From Candidatus Eisenbacteria bacterium (GTDB taxonomy: Bacteria; Eisenbacteria; RBG-16-71-46; SZUA-252): a stretch of 64,000 bases of DNA. The stretch is taken from positions 110,119 through 174,118 of the forward strand of contig VBOZ01000010.1 of the NCBI GenBank assembly GCA_005893305.1. The letters run 5' to 3'. Positions within the stretch are counted from its first letter, which is position 1; the number at the start of each line of letters is the position of its first letter. Below, piece by piece: positions 8,314-16,920 of this stretch. The position numbers and the translations under genes were made by a program. The notes below the pieces were generated by a model. That model saw nothing but the letters and a program-made list of their open reading frames with translations, had not been told where the DNA came from and did not search any database.

Positions 8314-9012
8314 ATGGCCGACGGCATCGCCGCAGCGAACGGCAGCCTGATCTCGCTCCACGACGTCCACAAGGTCTACCGCCGGGACAAGATCGAAATC
8401 CCGGTGCTGGCCGGGATCAACCTCGAGGTGAAGCGGGGAGAATTCCTGGCGCTCATGGGACCCAGCGGCTCCGGAAAGTCGACGCTCTTGAACCTGATCG
8501 GGGGCATCGACCAGGCCACGCGCGGCGACGTGCGGGTCGCGGGCGAGTCGCTCGGCACCCTGAAACACTCGAAGCTCGCCGCCTGGCGGGCGCGGCACGT
8601 CGGGTTCATCTTCCAGCTCTACAATTTGATTCCCGTCCTGACGGCGTTCCAGAACGTGGAGCTGCCGCTCCTCCTGACGCGGCTCTCCGGGTCCGACCGG
8701 AAGAAGCGCGTCCACCTGGCGCTCCAGCTGGTCGGGCTCGACGGACGGGCCGGCCACCTTCCGCGGCAACTCTCGGGAGGCGAGGAGCAGCGCGTCGCGA
8801 TCGCGAGGGCGATCGTCGCCGACCCGACGCTCCTCGTGGCCGACGAGCCGACGGGCGATCTCGACGCGAAGAACGCGGAGGAGATCCTCGTCCTCCTGCA
8901 ACGGCTGAATCGGGAGATGGGGAAGACGATCTTGATGGTCACGCACGATCCCCACGCCGCCGAGCGCGCCCAGAAGACGCTCCACTTGGACAAGGGAATC
9001 CTGAAGCCGTGA
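8314..9012 (+). CDS. ABC transporter ATPase, LolD/MacB-type
   Basis: A 232-residue nucleotide-binding subunit. Walker A is GPSGSGKST and the Walker B region is LLVADEPTGDLD. The signature motif LSGGEEQRVAIARA has Glu-Glu where most relatives have Gln. The insert with FQLYNLIPVLTAFQNVELPL is typical of the MacB/LolD branch. It starts at ATG 8314 with GGAGGAA upstream. Its stop overlaps the first permease start (GTGA), implying a stoichiometric ABC complex that powers mechanotransmission rather than transmembrane substrate passage. Confidence 0.95.
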   Translation: MADGIAAANGSLISLHDVHKVYRRDKIEIPVLAGINLEVKRGEFLALMGPSGSGKSTLLNLIGGIDQATRGDVRVAGESLGTLKHSKLAAWRARHVGFIFQLYNLIPVLTAFQNVELPLLLTRLSGSDRKKRVHLALQLVGLDGRAGHLPRQLSGGEEQRVAIARAIVADPTLLVADEPTGDLDAKNAEEILVLLQRLNREMGKTILMVTHDPHAAERAQKTLHLDKGILKP

Positions 9013-10157
9013 AGTTCTTCCGCCTCATCCTCGCCCATCTCCTTCGGTCGAAGCGGCGGACGTTCCTGACCGTCTCCTCCATCGCGATCGCGCTCTTCCT
9101 CTTCTGCACGCTGCGCACGGTCATGACCTCCCTCGACGCGGGGATCCGGGCCTCGGACGCCACGCGCCTCGTGGTCCGGCACGCGGCCTCCCTCGTCTTC
9201 CCGCTTCCCTTGGCGTACAAGGAGCGCCTCGAGCGGGTGCCCGGCGTGGAGCGGGTGAGCTGGGGAAACTGGTTCGGGGGCTATTACCAGGATCCCAAGA
9301 ATCAGTTCACGCAGTTCGCGGTGGACGCGGTCTCCCTCTTCGACCTCTTCCCCGAGCTTCTCCTGCCGGGGCCGGAGCGCGAGACCTTCCTGGGCGAGCG
9401 GACCTCCTGCATCGCGGGAAAGGCGCTGGTGGCTAAGTACGGATGGAAGATCGGCGACGTGATCCCCATTACCGGGACGATCTATCCCGGCGATTGGCGC
9501 CTGACCTTGCGCGGGATCTACACGGCGAGCACGCCGGACGCGGACGAGAACACGATCTTCTTTCACTGGGACTACCTGAACGAGGTGATGCCGCAGCCCC
9601 GCAAGAACTGGGTCGGGATCTACTGGGTCCGCGTCGGCTCGGCCACGGACGCGCCCGCCGTGAGCGGCCGCATCGACGCCATTTACGAGAACAGCCCGCA
9701 GCCCACGAAGACCGAGACCGAGAAGGCGTTCCAGGCCGGCTTCATCCAGATGATGGGGAACGTGAGTCTCCTGCTCACGATCCTGGGCTCCGCGATCGTC
9801 TTCGCGATCATGCTCGTGACCATCAACACGATGATGATGGCCGCCCGGGAGCGGACGACCGAGATCGCCGTTCTCAAGACGCTGGGGTTCGACGACGGCT
9901 TGATCCTGCGTCTGGTCGCGGCGGAATCGATGGTCCTCTCCCTCGCCGGCGGGATCCTCGGTTGCGGCATCGCGTTTCTTCTGTTTCGCAGGCTCGACTT
10001 CACGGCCGGGGGCATGATTCCCAACTTCCGCATGCTTCCCGGGACGCTCGGGATGGGCCTCCTGCTCGCGGTCGTCATGGGGCTCCTAAGCGGTCTCGCG
10101 CCCGCGGTAACGGCGGCACGGCTCCAGATCGCCGGCGCGCTCCGGAAGGTTGCGTAG
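9009..10157 (+). CDS. FtsX-family ABC permease, first subunit
   Basis: A 382-residue protein with an N-terminal helix (about 22-40), a large periplasmic MacB-PCD-like domain, and three C-terminal helices of the FtsX domain (about 255-280, 305-330, 345-375). The conserved segment MMAARERTTEIAVLKTLG before the third helix is the coupling element of the family. It starts at GTG 9009, overlapping the ATPase stop. With the next gene it should form a heterodimer, as in LolCE, rather than the MacB homodimer. Confidence 0.92.
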   Translation: MKFFRLILAHLLRSKRRTFLTVSSIAIALFLFCTLRTVMTSLDAGIRASDATRLVVRHAASLVFPLPLAYKERLERVPGVERVSWGNWFGGYYQDPKNQFTQFAVDAVSLFDLFPELLLPGPERETFLGERTSCIAGKALVAKYGWKIGDVIPITGTIYPGDWRLTLRGIYTASTPDADENTIFFHWDYLNEVMPQPRKNWVGIYWVRVGSATDAPAVSGRIDAIYENSPQPTKTETEKAFQAGFIQMMGNVSLLLTILGSAIVFAIMLVTINTMMMAARERTTEIAVLKTLGFDDGLILRLVAAESMVLSLAGGILGCGIAFLLFRRLDFTAGGMIPNFRMLPGTLGMGLLLAVVMGLLSGLAPAVTAARLQIAGALRKVA

Positions 10158-10158
10158 C

Positions 10159-11325
10159 GTGGCCCTCATCCCGATCGCCTACAATCTGAGGAACCTGGCC
10201 GCCCGGCGGGTGAGCACCGCGCTCACGGCGCTCGGGATTGCCTTGGTCGCCTGGGTCTTCATCTTCACGCTCGCGCTGGCGGGCGGATTCCAGGCCGCGC
10301 TCCAGACGACGGGCTCGCCGAACAACGCGATGGTGATCCGGAAGGGGTCGACATCGGAGCTCATGAGCATCCTCGATCGCGAGTCGGCTGCCGCGGTGAT
10401 GAGCCAGGAGGAGATCGCGCGCGCCCCCGACGACACGCCGCTCGCGGCCGCCGAGCTGATGGTGGTCTGGAACCTTCCCCGGAAGTCGGGGACCACCACG
10501 AACGTCGTCGTCCGCGGCGTCGGCCCGAAGTCACTGGCGCTCCGCCCCAAGGTGCGATTGGCCGAGGGCCGCATGTTCCGCCCGGGGCTGGACGAGATCG
10601 TCGTGGGGAAGATGGTGGCCGAGCGATTCCGGAACTGCCGGGTGGGGGACCAGCTCAAGCTCGCCGGGCGCTCGTGGACGGTGGTGGGCGTGATCGACGC
10701 CCAGGGCACGACCTTCGATTCGGAGATCTGGGGGGACGTCGAGCTCTTCATGCCCGTCTTCGACCGCCCGGTGTTCCAGAGCATCACGCTCCGGCTCCGC
10801 GATCCGTCGTATTTCCCGGCGCTCAAGAAGCGCCTCGAGTCGGACCCGAGGATGAGCGTCGAGGTCCAGCGGGAGGACGCGTTCTACGCCGCGCAGTCGG
10901 GCACGCTCGCGGGGATGCTCCGCATGCTCGGCCTCTTTGTCACCTCGATCATGGCGCTCGGGGCGGTCTTCGGCGCGCTCAATACGATGTACGCCGCCGT
11001 CGGGGCGCGGACCAAGGAAATCGGCGCGCTTCTGGCGATCGGCTTCTCCCGCGGCTCGGTCCTGGCTTCGTTCCTCGTCGAGTCGGTCTTCCTGAGCCTG
11101 ATCGGGGGGCTGATCGGGTGCGTCCTGGCGCTGCCGGTCCGGTCGTTCACGACCGGGACCATGAGCTTCGCCACCTTCAGCGAGCTGGCGTTCCGGTTCC
11201 AGGTCACGCCGGGCATGCTCCTGACCGGCCTCGCGTTCTCGGCGCTGATGGGCCTGGTCGGCGGGTTCTTTCCCGCGCGGAAGGCCGCGGCCATGCCGAT
11301 CATCGAGTCGCTGCGCGAGGCGTGA
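10159..11325 (+). CDS. FtsX-family ABC permease, second subunit
   Basis: A 388-residue partner of the preceding permease with the same plan: an N-terminal helix at about 18-42, a periplasmic domain, and three C-terminal helices. The coupling motif GARTKEIGALLAIGFSRGSV confirms the family. I use GTG 10159, one base after the previous stop, because GGAAGG at 10143-10148 is correctly spaced for it; a TTG at 10150 is also in frame. The exporter substrate could be a lipoprotein, lipid, peptide or antibiotic; nothing here decides. Confidence 0.92.
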   Translation: MALIPIAYNLRNLAARRVSTALTALGIALVAWVFIFTLALAGGFQAALQTTGSPNNAMVIRKGSTSELMSILDRESAAAVMSQEEIARAPDDTPLAAAELMVVWNLPRKSGTTTNVVVRGVGPKSLALRPKVRLAEGRMFRPGLDEIVVGKMVAERFRNCRVGDQLKLAGRSWTVVGVIDAQGTTFDSEIWGDVELFMPVFDRPVFQSITLRLRDPSYFPALKKRLESDPRMSVEVQREDAFYAAQSGTLAGMLRMLGLFVTSIMALGAVFGALNTMYAAVGARTKEIGALLAIGFSRGSVLASFLVESVFLSLIGGLIGCVLALPVRSFTTGTMSFATFSELAFRFQVTPGMLLTGLAFSALMGLVGGFFPARKAAAMPIIESLREA

Positions 11326-11349
11326 TCCTGTGCTAGCGTCGGTCCCCTC

Positions 11350-12267
11350 ATGAGCCACGCCACGCTCCGCATCGGATACCGCGCCAACCGCCTCGGCCAG
11401 ATTCTCGGCGAGCGCGTCGCCGACCAGCTCAAGCCGTACCTCGGCACGACGACCGCGCAGCTTCACCCGGTGGACTCCTCCGGCGAGAGCGGCCTCGATC
11501 TCAGCATCGGCTGGCCCGGATCGCCGCTCGAGCGCGCCCTCGCGAAGGGAACGATCGATCTCGCGGTCCAGAACGCGAAGGACCTGGCCCCGGACCCGGA
11601 ATCGGGGGTCCTCCTGGCGGCGGTGACCGAGCGCCTCACGCCCTTCGACGTCCTGATCGCGCGCGACGAGACGATCATGGACGAGCTTCCCGAGGGCGCC
11701 GTGATCAGCGCGCACACGCCGCTCCGCCGCGCGCAGCTCCTCCGCTATCGGGACGATCTCAAGCTCGTCGACTTCACCGGGAGCCTGGACGAGCGCATTC
11801 GGATGCTCGACTCCGGAGAGGTCGACGGGCTCATCGTCTCCGCGGCCGCGGTCGAGCACCTGGGGTTCCAGGACCGCGTGACCGAGATCTTCACGACCGA
11901 GGTGCTCCTTCCCGCGGCTGGGCAGGGGGCCTGCGTGGTCCAGATCCGGCAGGGCTCGAAGGATCTGCTCAAGTTGGTCAAGCACCTCGAGACCCCGACC
12001 GCGCGGATGGAGATCGAATCCGAGCGCGCGTTCGTCCGCGAGCTGAAGGCCGACGCCTCGATGGCGATCGGGGCGCTGGCCGCGATCGACGGCCAGAACG
12101 TCCGCCTGGACGGGCTCGTGACCGACCGCGACGGGCGGAGGGCGGTCCGTGACATCGAGGAGGGAGAGGCCGGCGACGAGGTCGGGATCGGCTCCCGGCT
12201 CGCGCAGCGCCTCCTCGTGGAAGGGGCGCGAAGGATCCTCTCGGGCGTCGGGACCGCGGCCCGATAG
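11350..12267 (+). CDS. Porphobilinogen deaminase-like protein without the cofactor cysteine
   Basis: A 305-residue HemC-family protein. Recognisable family segments are LRIGYRANRL at the N-terminus, LAVQNAKDLA (Lys77, Asp78), TPLRRAQLL (Arg126, Arg127), LPAAGQGA and the C-terminal LAQRLLVEGARRIL. The site that holds the dipyrromethane cofactor, normally GGCxxPIG, reads ADASMAIG here, so the cysteine is Ala236. The only Cys is Cys195 in GQGACVV. The AKVGGKG substrate loop is replaced, and the RGN arginine is Thr143. It may be a paralogue with a new ligand or a nonfunctional enzyme. No other heme gene is nearby. It begins 24 bases after the permease gene and ends 3 bases before serS. Confidence 0.85.
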   Translation: MSHATLRIGYRANRLGQILGERVADQLKPYLGTTTAQLHPVDSSGESGLDLSIGWPGSPLERALAKGTIDLAVQNAKDLAPDPESGVLLAAVTERLTPFDVLIARDETIMDELPEGAVISAHTPLRRAQLLRYRDDLKLVDFTGSLDERIRMLDSGEVDGLIVSAAAVEHLGFQDRVTEIFTTEVLLPAAGQGACVVQIRQGSKDLLKLVKHLETPTARMEIESERAFVRELKADASMAIGALAAIDGQNVRLDGLVTDRDGRRAVRDIEEGEAGDEVGIGSRLAQRLLVEGARRILSGVGTAAR

Positions 12268-12270
12268 CCG

Positions 12271-13548
12271 ATGCTCGACCTCAAGCGCGTCCGGACCGAC
12301 ACCGCTCGCGTCCGCGAGGCGATCTCGCTCAAGAAGAGCACCGCCGATCTCGACCGCCTTCTCGCCCTCGACGAAGAGCGCCGCGGGCTCCTCTCCAAGG
12401 TCGAAGCCCTGAAACACGAGCGGAACGAGGCCTCCGAGGAGATCGGCCGGAAGAAGAAGAAGGGAGAGGACTCCTCGGACGCGATCGCCGCGATGAAGCG
12501 GGTCGGCGACGAGATCAAGTCCCTCGACGGGCGGATCGCGACGCTCGAGGCCGAGATCGAGCGCATTCTCGTCTGGATTCCGAATGTGCCCCACGAATCG
12601 GTCCCTCGGGCGGCGGACGCTTCGGGGAACGTCGTGGTCGCGAGCGTCGGCGAGCCCCGCCGGTTCTCCTTCGAGCCGAAGCCCCACTGGGATCTCGCGC
12701 AGTCGCTCAAGCTCCTCGATTTCGAGCGCGGGGTGAAGATCGCAGGGAGCGGGTTTCTTCTCTTCACGGGGATGGGTGCGCGGCTCGAGCGGGCCCTCAT
12801 CCAATTCATGCTCGACCTCCACACCCGAAAGCATGGGTATCGGGAGGTGTCGCCCCCGCACGTCGTGCTCCGCGAGTGTCTCTTCGGGACCGGCCAGCTT
12901 CCGAAGCTGGAGGAGGAGATGTACCGCCTCGCTGACGAGGAGCTCTTCCTGAACCCCACGGCCGAAGTCCCGGTCACCAACATGTACCGGGACGAGATCT
13001 TAGAGGGAGAGCGGCTGCCGATCTACCACACGGCCTATTGCGCGAGCTACCGCCGCGAGGCGGGCGCGGCGGGCCGGGAGACCCGCGGCATGATCCGCGT
13101 CCACCAATTCGACAAGGTCGAGCTCGTCAAGTTCGTCCGGCCGGAGACCTCGTACGATGAGCTCGAGCGGATGCGGCAAAACGCCGAGGCCGTTCTCGCC
13201 GCGCTGGAGCTTCCTTACCGGGTCCTCCTCCTGGCGGCGGGCGATCTGAGCTTCGCCAACGCGAAGTGCTACGACCTCGAAGCGTGGGCGCCCGGGGAAG
13301 GGCGATGGCTCGAGGTCTCCTCGTGCAGCAACTTCGAGGACTTCCAGGCGCGTCGGGCCGGCATCCGATTCCGGGCCGAGCGGGGTACCAAGCCGGAGTT
13401 CGTGCACACCCTGAACGCGTCGGGCCTCGCGCTCCCCCGCACGTTCGCCGCGTTGCTCGAGAATCATCAGACGGAACGCGGGACGGTGCGCATCCCGGAC
13501 GCGCTCGTCCCGTACATGGACGGGGTGCGCGAGCTCGCCCCCGCCTAG
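12271..13548 (+). CDS. serS: Seryl-tRNA synthetase
   Basis: A 425-residue class II aminoacyl-tRNA synthetase, close to the usual bacterial length. Residues 1-110 form the tRNA-binding antiparallel coiled coil (rich in Lys/Glu). The catalytic domain shows the class II motif 2 region (CASYRREAGAAGRETRGMIR) and motif 3 with GLALPRTFAALLENHQ. TAEVPVTN is the serine-site TxE motif. It starts at ATG 12271 with only a weak ribosome site. Confidence 0.97.
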   Translation: MLDLKRVRTDTARVREAISLKKSTADLDRLLALDEERRGLLSKVEALKHERNEASEEIGRKKKKGEDSSDAIAAMKRVGDEIKSLDGRIATLEAEIERILVWIPNVPHESVPRAADASGNVVVASVGEPRRFSFEPKPHWDLAQSLKLLDFERGVKIAGSGFLLFTGMGARLERALIQFMLDLHTRKHGYREVSPPHVVLRECLFGTGQLPKLEEEMYRLADEELFLNPTAEVPVTNMYRDEILEGERLPIYHTAYCASYRREAGAAGRETRGMIRVHQFDKVELVKFVRPETSYDELERMRQNAEAVLAALELPYRVLLLAAGDLSFANAKCYDLEAWAPGEGRWLEVSSCSNFEDFQARRAGIRFRAERGTKPEFVHTLNASGLALPRTFAALLENHQTERGTVRIPDALVPYMDGVRELAPA

Positions 13549-13558
13549 GGGCCCGTCC

Positions 13559-14836
13559 ATGGCCGCGCGCCGATCCTTTCCCCTCCTCCGAGCGCTCTCC
13601 TACAAGGTCTATCTCTTTCTCGCCGTCGTCGTCCTGATGGTGGCGCTCGTGGTCCACTCCAACACCATCATCACCCGCCTGAACGCGGAGACGCGCGCCC
13701 GCTGCGACGTCCTCGCCACCTTCTTCGCCGTCGTGACGATGCAGGCGGCGGACGATCCCTACATCCGGCCGATTTTTCGCGACGCGGTCCAGAGCATCAA
13801 TTTCCCGATCGTGCTGACGGACTTGAACGGGGTCCCGCGCGCGTGGAAGGAGATCGGGATCCACTCCGACGCGATTCCCGATTCGGTGCTCGACCGGGTC
13901 GCGCGGACCGGCCGTCCGACGCACGAGGTGGCGCGGATCCAGGAGATCGTGCGGCGCCTGGACCGGATCAACAAGCCGGTGAACATCCTGCGCGTCGGCC
14001 AGCCCGGCGTCCTCGGCTTCGTTCACTACGGGGAGCCCAAGCTGGTCCACGAGCTGCGCTGGCTGCCGTACATCGAGCTCATCCTGATCCTGATCCTGCT
14101 TCTCTTCGGCTACGCCGGACTCCGGAGCCTCCTGATCGGCGAGCAGCGGCTCCTCTGGGCCGCCCTCGCGAAGGAAACGGCGCACCAGCTCGGCACGCCC
14201 CTCTCGTCCCTGATGGGGTGGACGGCCGTGCTTCGTGAGACCGCGGCGAGCGGCGACCTCAGGAAGGAGCGGGTCGACGAAGTGGTCTCCGAGATGGACC
14301 GCGACCTGACCCGCCTCCACAAGGTCAGCTCCCGGTTCGGCCAGGTCGGCTCGATGCCGACCCTCAAGGAGGGCGATCTCACCGACGTCGTCTCGGGCGC
14401 GGTCGACTACTTCCGGAACCGGCTCCCGCACATCGGGCACGAGGTGGAGATCATCGAGCGATACGAGGCGATCCCGCGCGTCGCGTTCCACCGCGAGCTC
14501 ATCGAGTGGGTGGTTGAGAATCTGCTGCGGAACGCGATCGACGCGATCGACAAGCCGAAAGGGACGATCGAGGTGAGTCTCGTGTGGAAGCGCGAAGAGC
14601 GCCTCGTGGAGCTCTGCGTCCGGGACAACGGACGGGGCATGTCGCCCGAGGAGCGCCGCCGAGCCCTGGAGCCGGGCTACACGACGAAGCGGCGGGGCTG
14701 GGGCCTGGGCCTCGCGCTTGCGAGGCGGGTGGTGCGCGAGTACCATGGAGGGCGCATCCAGATCGTGGATACCGTTCCCGGGCGCGGCACCGCGGTGGCC
14801 GTGACGCTGCCCGTCCCGCCCCCGCAGCCTTCCTGA
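13559..14836 (+). CDS. Sensor histidine kinase, PorY-like partner of PorX
   Basis: A 425-residue membrane kinase. Membrane helix 1 lies at about 17-33 and helix 2 at about 170-187, with a roughly 135-residue periplasmic sensor between them. The dimerisation/phosphoacceptor motif is KETAHQLGTPLSSLMGW with His209. The ATPase domain has an N box NLLRNAIDAID, a G1 box DNGRGMSP and a G2 box RRGWGLGLALA. The HQLGTPLSSLMGW type of H box is frequent in Bacteroidota-like kinases. It lies immediately before a PorX-like regulator, so it is probably the cognate kinase. In Porphyromonas, PorY and PorX control type IX secretion; the signal here is unknown. Confidence 0.9.
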   Translation: MAARRSFPLLRALSYKVYLFLAVVVLMVALVVHSNTIITRLNAETRARCDVLATFFAVVTMQAADDPYIRPIFRDAVQSINFPIVLTDLNGVPRAWKEIGIHSDAIPDSVLDRVARTGRPTHEVARIQEIVRRLDRINKPVNILRVGQPGVLGFVHYGEPKLVHELRWLPYIELILILILLLFGYAGLRSLLIGEQRLLWAALAKETAHQLGTPLSSLMGWTAVLRETAASGDLRKERVDEVVSEMDRDLTRLHKVSSRFGQVGSMPTLKEGDLTDVVSGAVDYFRNRLPHIGHEVEIIERYEAIPRVAFHRELIEWVVENLLRNAIDAIDKPKGTIEVSLVWKREERLVELCVRDNGRGMSPEERRRALEPGYTTKRRGWGLGLALARRVVREYHGGRIQIVDTVPGRGTAVAVTLPVPPPQPS

Positions 14837-14849
14837 ACCCGGATCCCGC

Positions 14850-16412
14850 ATGAACCCGGTCATTCGAAAGATTCTCTGGGCCGATGACGAGATCGACCTC
14901 CTGAAGCCGCACATCCTCCTCCTGGAGGAGAAGGGCTTCCGGGTCACGCCCGTCTCGAACGGGAACGACGCGGTCGCGTGCGCCGCGCGCGAGAAATTCG
15001 ACGTCGTCCTGCTCGACGAGTCGATGCCGGGGATGGGCGGCCTCGCGACGCTCGAGGCGATCAAGGAGAAGGATCCCGGCCTCCCGATCGTGCTGGTGAC
15101 GAAGAACGAGGCGGAGTCCCTCATGGACGAGGCCATCGGCCGGAGGATCGACGACTACCTCCTGAAGCCGGTGCGGCCGACCCAGATCTTTCTCGCGCTC
15201 AAGCGGCTGCTCGAGTCGGACCGGCTCCAGGAGTCGCGGCGCGCCCGCGACTACGTGGCCGAGCTGGCCCGCCTCCGGTCCGAGTCGGCGGGTGGGCTCG
15301 ACTGGCGGGGCTGGATCGATCTCTACGCGCGGAGCGCCCAGTGGGACGTCGAGCTGGACCAGGTGGACGACGAGGGCCTGAAGCAGGCGCAGGGCGATCA
15401 GCGCCGGGAGCTGAACGTCGAGTTCTCCTCCTACGTGGAGTCGCACTACGAGTCGTGGGTCGGCGGCGGAGAGGGCCCGCCGATGTCCCACCAGGTCGTG
15501 GAGCGGTGGGTGGCGCCCCACCTTCGCGAAGGGGGACGCGTCTTCCTGCTCGTGATCGATTGCATGCGGCTCGATCAATGGCTCACCGTCGAGCCTCTCC
15601 TCCGCCCGTACTTCGACATCGAGCTGACGCACCAGATCTCGATCCTGCCGAGTGCCACGCCTTACTCGCGGAACGCCATCTTCTCGGGGCTTCTGCCGGA
15701 CGAGATCCAGCGCCAGCATGCCAACTACTGGCAGGAAGCCTCGACCGACGAGCGGAGCAAGAACCGGTTCGAGCGCCAGCTCCTCGATCTCCAGCTGGCC
15801 CGGCTCGACGTCAAGCTTCCGTCGGGGCTCAAGTACATAAAGATCTACAACGCCGAGGAGGCGTCCCACGTCCGCCGGAACATCGTCACGTTCCAGAACA
15901 TCCCGCTCGTCGCCCTCGTGTTCAATTTCCTCGACATGCTCACGCACGGCCGGTCCGAGTCGGATCTTCTCAAAGAGTTGGCGCCGGACGAGTCGGCCTT
16001 CCGGTCCGTGATGCGGTCGTGGTTTCTCCACTCGGCGCTCTTCGACGCGCTCAAGTGGATCGCGAAGCAGAACTGCGTGGTCGTGGTCACGACGGACCAT
16101 GGGGCCGTGTTGAGCCGGCGCTCGGCGTTGGTCTACGGGAACCGCGAGACCTCGACCAATCTCCGCTTCAAGTTCGGATCGAACCTGGGCTGCGATCCGA
16201 AGCAGGCGATCCATCTCAGGGACCCGGCCCGATTCCGGCTCCCTGCGGACGCGCTTAACAAGCAGTACATCGTGGCGAAGGAGGACTTCTACTTCATCTA
16301 CCCCACGAAGTTTCACGAGTACGAGAGCAAATACCGCGGCAGCTTCCAGCACGGCGGGATCTCCCTCGAGGAGATGATCCTGCCCGTGGCCACGCTGCGC
16401 CCGCGCGGCTGA
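14850..16412 (+). CDS. porX: PorX-like response regulator with PglZ phosphatase domain
   Basis: A 520-residue bifunctional regulator. The receiver domain is residues 1-120, with acidic pocket ADDE (11-14), phosphoacceptor Asp56 in LLDESMPG and Lys in LLKPVRP. After a helical linker comes a PglZ/alkaline-phosphatase-superfamily domain with LLVIDCMRLDQW (metal Asp), SATPYSRNAIFSG (nucleophile Thr region) and TTDHGAV (metal Asp-His). PorX of Porphyromonas has this architecture and its PglZ domain is a zinc phosphodiesterase acting on oligonucleotides. It starts at ATG 14850, 13 bases after the kinase. Its presence suggests a type IX-like secretion system elsewhere in the genome. Confidence 0.92.
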   Translation: MNPVIRKILWADDEIDLLKPHILLLEEKGFRVTPVSNGNDAVACAAREKFDVVLLDESMPGMGGLATLEAIKEKDPGLPIVLVTKNEAESLMDEAIGRRIDDYLLKPVRPTQIFLALKRLLESDRLQESRRARDYVAELARLRSESAGGLDWRGWIDLYARSAQWDVELDQVDDEGLKQAQGDQRRELNVEFSSYVESHYESWVGGGEGPPMSHQVVERWVAPHLREGGRVFLLVIDCMRLDQWLTVEPLLRPYFDIELTHQISILPSATPYSRNAIFSGLLPDEIQRQHANYWQEASTDERSKNRFERQLLDLQLARLDVKLPSGLKYIKIYNAEEASHVRRNIVTFQNIPLVALVFNFLDMLTHGRSESDLLKELAPDESAFRSVMRSWFLHSALFDALKWIAKQNCVVVVTTDHGAVLSRRSALVYGNRETSTNLRFKFGSNLGCDPKQAIHLRDPARFRLPADALNKQYIVAKEDFYFIYPTKFHEYESKYRGSFQHGGISLEEMILPVATLRPRG

Positions 16413-16416
16413 TCCC

Positions 16417-16920
16417 GTGAACGTCGAGCTGCGTTCGATGCTTCGGACCGAGGGCGAGACGCTGTCGCTGGGCCGCCACGTGGGATCGCTCCTGAAGCCG
16501 GGGGACTGGATCGCCCTGACCGGGGAGCTGGGCTCGGGGAAAACGACCTTCGTCTCCGGTGTGCTGGCCTCGCTCCACCCCGGCGCCCGGGTGCGAAGCC
16601 CCACGTACGTGCTGGTCGAGGTCTACGGGGCCAAGCCGACCGTCGTGCACGCGGATCTCTTTCGCCTCGCCTCGAGCCGGGAATTCGCCGGGCTCGGCCT
16701 CGAGGACCTGGCCCTAGGGGACGCGGTGGTTCTCGTCGAATGGGCCGACCGCGCGGCGGGGGACCTTCCCCTCGACCGCCTCGATCTCGAGCTCCGCTAT
16801 CTCGACGGCGACGGGCGGGAAATCAGAATTCGGCCGCGCGGGGACCGTTGGGAATCGCTCGCGCGCGAGGGCGCGTTCGACCGGGATCGGTGGCACGATG
16901 CGCTATATCCTGGGAATTGA
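16417..16920 (+). CDS. tsaE: tRNA threonylcarbamoyladenosine biosynthesis ATPase TsaE
   Basis: A 167-residue P-loop protein with GELGSGKTTF (36-45), the switch-like RSPTYVLVE, and the Walker B-type segment VVLVEWADRA. TsaE drives the TsaB/TsaD complex that makes N6-threonylcarbamoyladenosine at position 37 of ANN-decoding tRNAs. It starts at GTG 16417, four bases after porX. Its last 23 bases overlap tsaB, fixing them as one translational unit. tsaD and tsaC are not in the window. Confidence 0.95.
   Translation: MNVELRSMLRTEGETLSLGRHVGSLLKPGDWIALTGELGSGKTTFVSGVLASLHPGARVRSPTYVLVEVYGAKPTVVHADLFRLASSREFAGLGLEDLALGDAVVLVEWADRAAGDLPLDRLDLELRYLDGDGREIRIRPRGDRWESLAREGAFDRDRWHDALYPGN

Noticed and set aside
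10531-12861. 776-codon minus-strand frame across permease, HemC-like and serS genes
   Set aside because: It covers three well-supported genes on the other strand and has low-complexity Arg/Glu/His composition.
14499-16604. 701-codon minus-strand frame opposite porX
   Set aside because: A composition artefact; the plus strand has complete receiver and PglZ motifs.
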